From Lachnospiraceae bacterium (GTDB lineage: Bacteria; Bacillota; Clostridia; Lachnospirales; Lachnospiraceae), in the NCBI GenBank assembly GCA_009774145.1, contig VSND01000115.1:1-8285 (forward strand): DNA of 8,285 nt. Reading direction: 5' to 3'. Below, piece by piece: positions 4,854 to 8,285 of the stretch. Position 1 is the first letter of the stretch; each line of letters begins with the position of its first letter. Under the pieces are notes generated by a model. It was not told where the DNA came from. It saw nothing but the letters and a program-made list of their open reading frames with translations, and did no database searches. The translations under genes and the position numbers were made by a program.

Positions 4854-5200
4854 GATTTCCAGTTTACCGTGGATGCTCTTGCCACCACACGGGTTTCCAG
4901 TTCATACAGCTGCGGATCTGTATTTTGCCGGATCTGTCCCAGAAGAACTTCCACTGCCTTTTTTCCAATCTCTTCCAGAGGCTGTGCAAGAGATGTCAGT
5001 TTTGGTGTTGCTTCCTTTGCCAGAAGAGAATTATCAAACCCTGCCACTGCAATATCCCCGGGAATCGCATAGCCAAGATCCATCAATGCCGCCATCGCTT
5101 CACAGGCAGTAATATCATCATTAGCAAAAAACACTTCGCTGCGGATCCCATGAACTGCGGCATATTTTTTCACGTTTTCATATACCTGAGTAGCGTTCAT
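4844..5200 (-). pseudogene. C-terminal fragment of a LacI/GalR-family transcriptional regulator
   Basis: About 115 codons encode the end of the LacI-type effector-binding domain: VKKYAAVHGIRSEVFFANDDI, ACEAMAALMDLGY, IPGDIAVAGFDNS, then TPKLTSLAQPLEEIGKKAVE and VLLGQI, ending in NWKSPL and TAA. An intact regulator has about 330-340 residues. The helix-turn-helix DNA-binding domain and the first half of the sugar-binding domain are absent. Upstream of about 5190 the same frame is only an out-of-frame reading of the alpha-galactosidase, so the fragment has no start of its own. The normal role would be sugar-responsive repression of the neighbouring galactosidase and sucrose hydrolase genes. This remnant cannot bind DNA. 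Confidence 0.82.
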
Positions 5201-6483
5201 ATTCTCCGGCCTCCTGATATCCTGCATCCGGGCACAGGCCTGTGAGCCGCAGGCGTTTTGATACCGTATTCGGACTGGCCAGGATCTGAACATAAGTGAC
5301 AAGAATCTGTTTTTCGTCCTCACTGATGTGCATCCAGGCGAATTCATTTCCGGACTGCAGACCTTTCAGGCGATACAGCATCCCAAACTGCACAACAGGT
5401 CTTACCTTCTTATAGAATGCCACTTCCTCTTTAATCTGCCTTTTCTCTTCTTCACTGATTTGGCTCAGGTTCAGTTCCAGTCCCAGATTGCCTAAGGAAG
5501 CCACGGCAGTCCGGGTCCGCAGACTCTCCTGACGGCCAGTTTGATGGTTGGGAATCTCCGATATGTGACATCCCATCACCAGCGGCGGATAGATCAGCGA
5601 GCTTCCATACTGCATCCGAAGCCGCTCTACTGCATCTGTGTCATCGCTGATCCATACCTGAGGCATATAGTACAGCATCCCCGGATCACATCGTCCGCCT
5701 CCGCCTGCACAGCTTTCAAAAAGAACCTCTGGAAACAGACCGGTCAATGTCTCCATTACATGATATAATCCCAGTATATAGCGATGTGCCTGCTCTTTCT
5801 GCCGGTCTGCAGGCAGATACGTGGAGCCCATATTGGTGAAATTTCGGTTCATATCCCATTTCACATAAGCAATATGACAGCTTTGAAGGACTGCGCTGAT
5901 ACTTTTGATAATATATTCACATACGGACGGATTACTCAGAACCAGAACATATTCGTCCCTGGACATTTCCATTCTCCGCCCCTGCACCTGCATCACCCAC
6001 TCCGGATGCTTCCGGTACAGATCGCTGTCCAAAGACACCATCTCCGGTTCAAACCAGAGTCCGAAAGCAATTCCTTTTTCTTCAATGTCATGAATCAGTT
6101 CCGGAAGGGTCCCCCCCAAGCTTTTCCTGATTGGGTATCCAGTCTCCCACGGAAGATGTGGTATCATTGCGTTTTCCAAACCACCCGTCATCCAGTACAA
6201 ACAGTTCTGCACCTGCCCGGGCCGCCTCTTCTGCCAACTTCAAAAGACTTTCTTTATGAAAATCAAAATAACTGGCTTCCCAGCTGTTCAGAAGCACCGG
6301 ACGTTCCAGGCGGGCAAAGCGTTCAGGAATCAGGCAGTCCCGATACAGCCTGTGAAAAATCCTGGACATTCGCCCCAACCCCTGCCCGGAATAGACCATC
6401 ACGGTCTCCGGCGCCTGAAAGCTTTCGCCTGGCAGCAGGGTCCAGGAAAAGTTAATTGCGGGAGTTTTTCTCGAAAAAGAATT
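5178..6483 (-). pseudogene. 5'-truncated, frameshifted alpha-galactosidase (GH36)
   Basis: The frame open from 6483 carries GH36 sequence: INFSWTLLPGESFQAPE, VYSGQGLGRMSR, RPVLLNSWEASYFDF, FVLDDGWFGKRND and GDWIPNQEKLGG. After a G7 run (plus-strand C7, 6111-6117) the protein continues one frame over: TLPELIHDIEEKGIAFGLWFEPEMVS, YVKWDMNR (nucleophile Asp, codon 5853-5855), FESCAGGGGRCDPGM and WISDDTDA (acid/base Asp), up to EYERYSG near 5184. Six Gs would restore one frame. The family has about 720-750 residues; here the N-terminal beta-sandwich (roughly 300 residues) and the start codon are missing, and the last residues are replaced by the LacI fragment. The enzyme releases galactose from raffinose-type sugars, which fits a locus shared with a sucrose hydrolase. 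Even without the frameshift the gene would be dead for lack of a 5' end. Confidence 0.85.
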
Positions 6484-6489
6484 TTAAAG

Positions 6490-6535
6490 AAAGCAATGTC
6501 AAAACTCATGAAGCATCCGTTTTTGACATTGCTTT
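6490..6535. terminator. Long hairpin after the flavodoxin/ferredoxin gene
   Basis: Fifteen-base arms AAAGCAATGTCAAAA (6490-6504) and its exact complement (6521-6535) flank a 16-base loop. The structure begins 35 bases after the stop of the 6571-7335 gene and, on the minus strand, is followed by a T-rich stretch (CTTTAAAATTCTTTTT). It is the likely transcription terminator of that gene, though the stem has only five G-C pairs. The remaining alpha-galactosidase homology starts immediately beyond it. Confidence 0.55.
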
Positions 6536-6570
6536 TGCTGTTGCATATTTGCAAATTCATTATTTTATCA

Positions 6571-7335
6571 TTACTGAAACAGTTCACAGTCTTTCCTGAC
6601 AGAACAGACTTTCTTCATGACCAGCGATGCGGCCGCTGTCATTCCGCCGTTGACCTTTCGCGCAGAACCGGGACAGTTTACAACACAGCGCATACAGGAA
6701 ATGCATGTTCCGGCATCTGCCTTTTTGACGTTCGTCCTGTCAATGGCCTGTACCGGACACTGCTTTGCACACAAACCGCAGTTCGTACAGTCTTTTGTCG
6801 CTTTTGGAACCAGTCCGGCGCCGCCCGCTTTTTTATAGGGCCGGTTGCCCGGCACTTTCAGTTTTCCTTCCGGTCTGCCGGTTTCTATCTGTTCAAGAAT
6901 TTTTTTCGCATAAGACTTCAGTACCTGAATATCTTTTTCATCCGGTCTTCCGGTCGCAAACTGGTGCATGATCGAATGCTCTGCCACTGCAGAAACGGCT
7001 GCACGCACCGTAAAGCCGCAATGTTCTGCCACGTCCATCATCTCAATCAGCGTGTCTTCATAGGCGCGGTTTCCATACACGCACAGCAGCACACAACTGG
7101 CAGCATTTCCTTTCAGCTTCGATAACCGTTCAGCCGCTGCAGCGGGTACACGTCCTCCATAAGACGGCAATGCGATCAGTACCACATCCTCCGGAGCAAA
7201 ACTGCATGCTGAAAAGTCACCGACCGGATCAGACAGATCTACCGTTTCCACAGCGTTGCTCCATTCGGACGTGATAATCCTGGCTGTACGTTCAGTTCCC
7301 CCTGTCGGACTGAAAATCACCTGTACATATCTCAT
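6571..7335 (-). CDS. EFR1-type flavodoxin-like protein with two [4Fe-4S] clusters
   Basis: The 254-residue protein begins with a flavodoxin-like domain: VIFSPTGGTERTAR (residues 6-19) is the FMN phosphate-binding loop, followed by ALPSYGGRVP and LLCVYGNRAYEDT. From about 180 there is a bacterial two-cluster ferredoxin: CTNCGLCAKQCP (C183, C186, C189, C193) and CISCMRCVVNCP (C211, C214, C217, C221), all eight ligands present. Such proteins pass electrons between FMN and iron-sulphur centres in anaerobes; the partner is unknown. The ATG at 7333-7335 has a strong AAGGAGG about nine bases upstream and a near-consensus promoter 40-70 bases away. The gene is apparently monocistronic, ending at the hairpin 6490-6535, and shows none of the decay seen on both sides. 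Confidence 0.9.
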   Translation of the reverse strand: MRYVQVIFSPTGGTERTARIITSEWSNAVETVDLSDPVGDFSACSFAPEDVVLIALPSYGGRVPAAAAERLSKLKGNAASCVLLCVYGNRAYEDTLIEMMDVAEHCGFTVRAAVSAVAEHSIMHQFATGRPDEKDIQVLKSYAKKILEQIETGRPEGKLKVPGNRPYKKAGGAGLVPKATKDCTNCGLCAKQCPVQAIDRTNVKKADAGTCISCMRCVVNCPGSARKVNGGMTAAASLVMKKVCSVRKDCELFQ

Positions 7336-7377
7336 CGTACCTGTCCTCCTTATGTAATTTTAAATTTTACACCTGTC

Positions 7378-7406
7378 AGTATAAACAGAAACTGCTGTGA
7401 TGTCAA
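7378..7406 (-). promoter_or_regulatory. Near-consensus sigma-A promoter of the flavodoxin/ferredoxin gene
   Basis: On the minus strand TTGACA (7401-7406, perfect) and TATACT (7378-7383, five of six) are separated by exactly 17 bases. The transcription start would be near 7371, leaving a leader of about 36 bases that contains the AAGGAGG ribosome binding site. The -35 box overlaps the stop codon (7403-7405) of the upstream gene fragment. Confidence 0.8.
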
Positions 7407-7528
7407 TACAGGCGGCAATCCTTTCTTCTCTGCCACAGCGACATATGATCCTGAAATACCGCCTCCGCATGAGCCGGAACAAATATGGCATCCTCCATTC
7501 CTTCGGCCATATCCAGCGTTTTCAGCAT
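7403..7528 (-). pseudogene. Fragment of an unidentified gene
   Basis: A 41-codon frame from ATG 7526-7528 to TGA 7403-7405 reads LKTLDMAEGMEDAIFVPAHA and onward to a basic end. It has a coding-like composition but no ribosome binding site. FVPAHAEA faintly recalls the late His motif of metallo-beta-lactamase-fold hydrolases; I would not rely on this. Another open frame reading PELDGFNLEERLYGGYP ends at 7522-7524, exactly where this one begins, so the two may be one gene broken by a frameshift near 7526. The promoter of the next gene sits in its 3' end. Confidence 0.3.
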
Positions 7529-7802
7529 GGATAGCCTCCATACAGTCGTTCTTCCAGGTTAAAACCATCCAGTTCCGGCATCTCCCAGTCTAAATATACA
7601 CGGCTGGAATCCCAGTTCCGGCTGTTTCGCCTTTTTATTGAGCCATTATAAAGAATGGACGTAAAACGGACTGTAATTGGTATATTGGGCTTAAGCATAC
7701 CAGACATAAGTTCCGTTTCTGTCTGGCACCGGCACCCTCTGGCATCCTGAAAGCAGGAAAACCACGGACGTCTTCCAGCCTCTGCCTTCTCCAGCCTTCT
7801 TT
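7529..7802 (-). other. Probable gene remnants without a clear open frame
   Basis: No intact gene is visible here. Minus-strand stretches with a coding look occur in different frames, for example VPVPDRNGTYVWYA, a stop, then AQYTNYSPFYVHSL in the same frame (about 7650-7733), and SSRVYLDWEMPELDGFNLEE (about 7545-7605) in another. Base composition matches the bulk of the window and not the AT-rich right end. I read it as the decayed body of the gene whose 3' part lies at 7403-7528. No RNA gene or repeat was seen. Confidence 0.3.
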
Positions 7803-7822
7803 AAAAGTGTAATCTTTTTAAT

Positions 7823-8212
7823 TCACTTTTGTGTGTAGTCCTTTTTCATAACTCCAAAATCCGGAGCATAATCATAGACACATCCTAATTCTTTACACTT
7901 TATGATTACCTCTGGACTTTCTTTTGAAAATAGAATTCCCATATTATACTGGAGAATATCCTGATTTAAATTTGCCAGTAAATATTCGCATCCAGAGAAA
8001 AAATTATTGGCCAAAATTATTAACATTACAGCCAAATTTTTAATTGTCTCATAGCCAGTTTTCAAAACAGTCTGAACACATTTTTTACTAACATCTTCCC
8101 CATTTTTATTTACAATTTTGATATCTACAATGTTTTGTAATCCTAACTCATATTCTTCAATAGCTTCTTCACGTGCAGGTTCTTTAATTTCAATCAGTTT
8201 ATTAACTTTACA
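7823..8212 (-). pseudogene. Unknown AT-rich reading frame lacking a start codon
   Basis: The frame is open from just after a TAG (8213-8215) to TGA at 7823-7825, 129 codons. It reads as real protein throughout: KLIEIKEPAREEAIEEYELG and VDIKIVNKNGEDVSKKC, a hydrophobic stretch IKNLAVMLIILANNFF that could be a membrane or buried helix, then GILFSKESPEVIIKCKELGC and a basic end. There is no ATG or GTG before the middle; the nearest formal start is TTG at 8063-8065, with no ribosome binding site and with protein-like sequence preceding it. I therefore treat it as 5'-truncated. I do not recognise the family. Its low G+C (about 30%) sets it apart from all genes to the left and suggests horizontal origin. 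Confidence 0.4.
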
Positions 8213-8231
8213 CTACTTTACAACTTTTTGA

Positions 8232-8285
8232 TTAACCCATTTGTTTTAGACACAGATGTTTCAAGGCTTTGATGATGGCACTGGA
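8232..8285 (-). CDS. Possible 3' end of a gene entering from the right edge
   Basis: A minus-strand frame is open from the window edge for 17 codons to TAA at 8232-8234 (peptide SSAIIKALKHLCLKQMG). Nothing identifies it, and an open stretch this short may be chance. Confidence 0.18.
   Translation of the reverse strand, partial: SSAIIKALKHLCLKQMG

Noticed and set aside
5165..5182. cre-like site (ATGAAAACGTGAAAA) for catabolite control
   Set aside because: It mismatches the consensus in the second half and lies at the deletion join inside fragment coding sequence, so it is probably chance.
6111..6117. Programmed frameshift in the alpha-galactosidase
   Set aside because: Metabolic GH36 genes are not known to use one, the run lacks an evident stimulatory structure, and the gene is already dead for lack of a 5' end.
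6399..6587. Minus-strand 62-codon frame starting in the flavodoxin/ferredoxin tail
   Set aside because: It reads through the terminator hairpin and then out of frame through GH36 sequence; no homology or ribosome binding site.
5784..7125. Long plus-strand frames opposite the alpha-galactosidase and the flavodoxin/ferredoxin gene
   Set aside because: They run antisense to clear protein families and have Cys/His-rich compositions typical of shadow frames.
7350..7568. Gly/Cys-rich minus-strand frame of 72 codons
   Set aside because: It is a shifted reading of the 7403-7528 fragment and runs into the promoter and leader of the next gene.

Overview
The window looks like a piece of a gut Clostridia genome, most likely Lachnospiraceae. 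The reasons are the type of PDDEXK_2 (Rpn-like) protein with a C-terminal EEGRxEGR low-complexity stretch, an EFR1-type flavodoxin/ferredoxin protein, AGGAGG-type ribosome binding sites and near-consensus sigma-A promoters. I have no sequence match to prove the family. Almost every recognisable gene is on the minus strand, so transcription runs from the right edge to the left. The striking theme is decay: about half of the recognisable genes are truncated, internally deleted or frameshifted.

Right end (about 7400-8285). The last ~480 bases are AT-rich (about 30% G+C by hand count over 7861-8040, against about 50% elsewhere). They hold a start-less unknown reading frame. Between it and 7400 lie fragments of at least one broken gene. 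A near-perfect promoter (7378-7406) then drives an intact 254-residue flavodoxin plus 2x[4Fe-4S] protein (6571-7335), closed by a hairpin at 6490-6535.

Sugar locus (about 3003-6483). In transcription order it holds: an alpha-galactosidase (GH36) without its 5' third and with a one-base frameshift in a G7 run; the C-terminal third of a LacI-family regulator joined directly to the galactosidase 3' end; one intact GH32 sucrose(-6-phosphate) hydrolase; and a glucose-type PTS EIIA whose N-terminal half, including the phospho-histidine, is deleted. This reads as the remains of a raffinose/sucrose operon in which only the invertase-like enzyme still has all its catalytic residues.

Thioesterase/lectin unit (1558-2907). 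A promoter with a perfect 13-bp palindrome over the predicted transcription start precedes a YbgC-type acyl-CoA thioesterase. Its stop overlaps (ATGA) the start of a gene that encodes a small IPELV-motif domain and then, in a shifted frame, a C-type-lectin-like domain. The two look like one gene split by a frame change at a GTGTGT run.

Rpn region (left end to 1460). A full-length 295-residue Rpn/PDDEXK_2 nuclease contains a strong internal ribosome binding site and in-frame ATG that could yield a separate 74-residue C-terminal protein, as described for Rpn/RpnS toxin-antitoxin genes. Downstream lies a second copy of only its first 122 codons, 382/384 identical at DNA level, fused to foreign sequence near the left edge, where a plus-strand gene may end.
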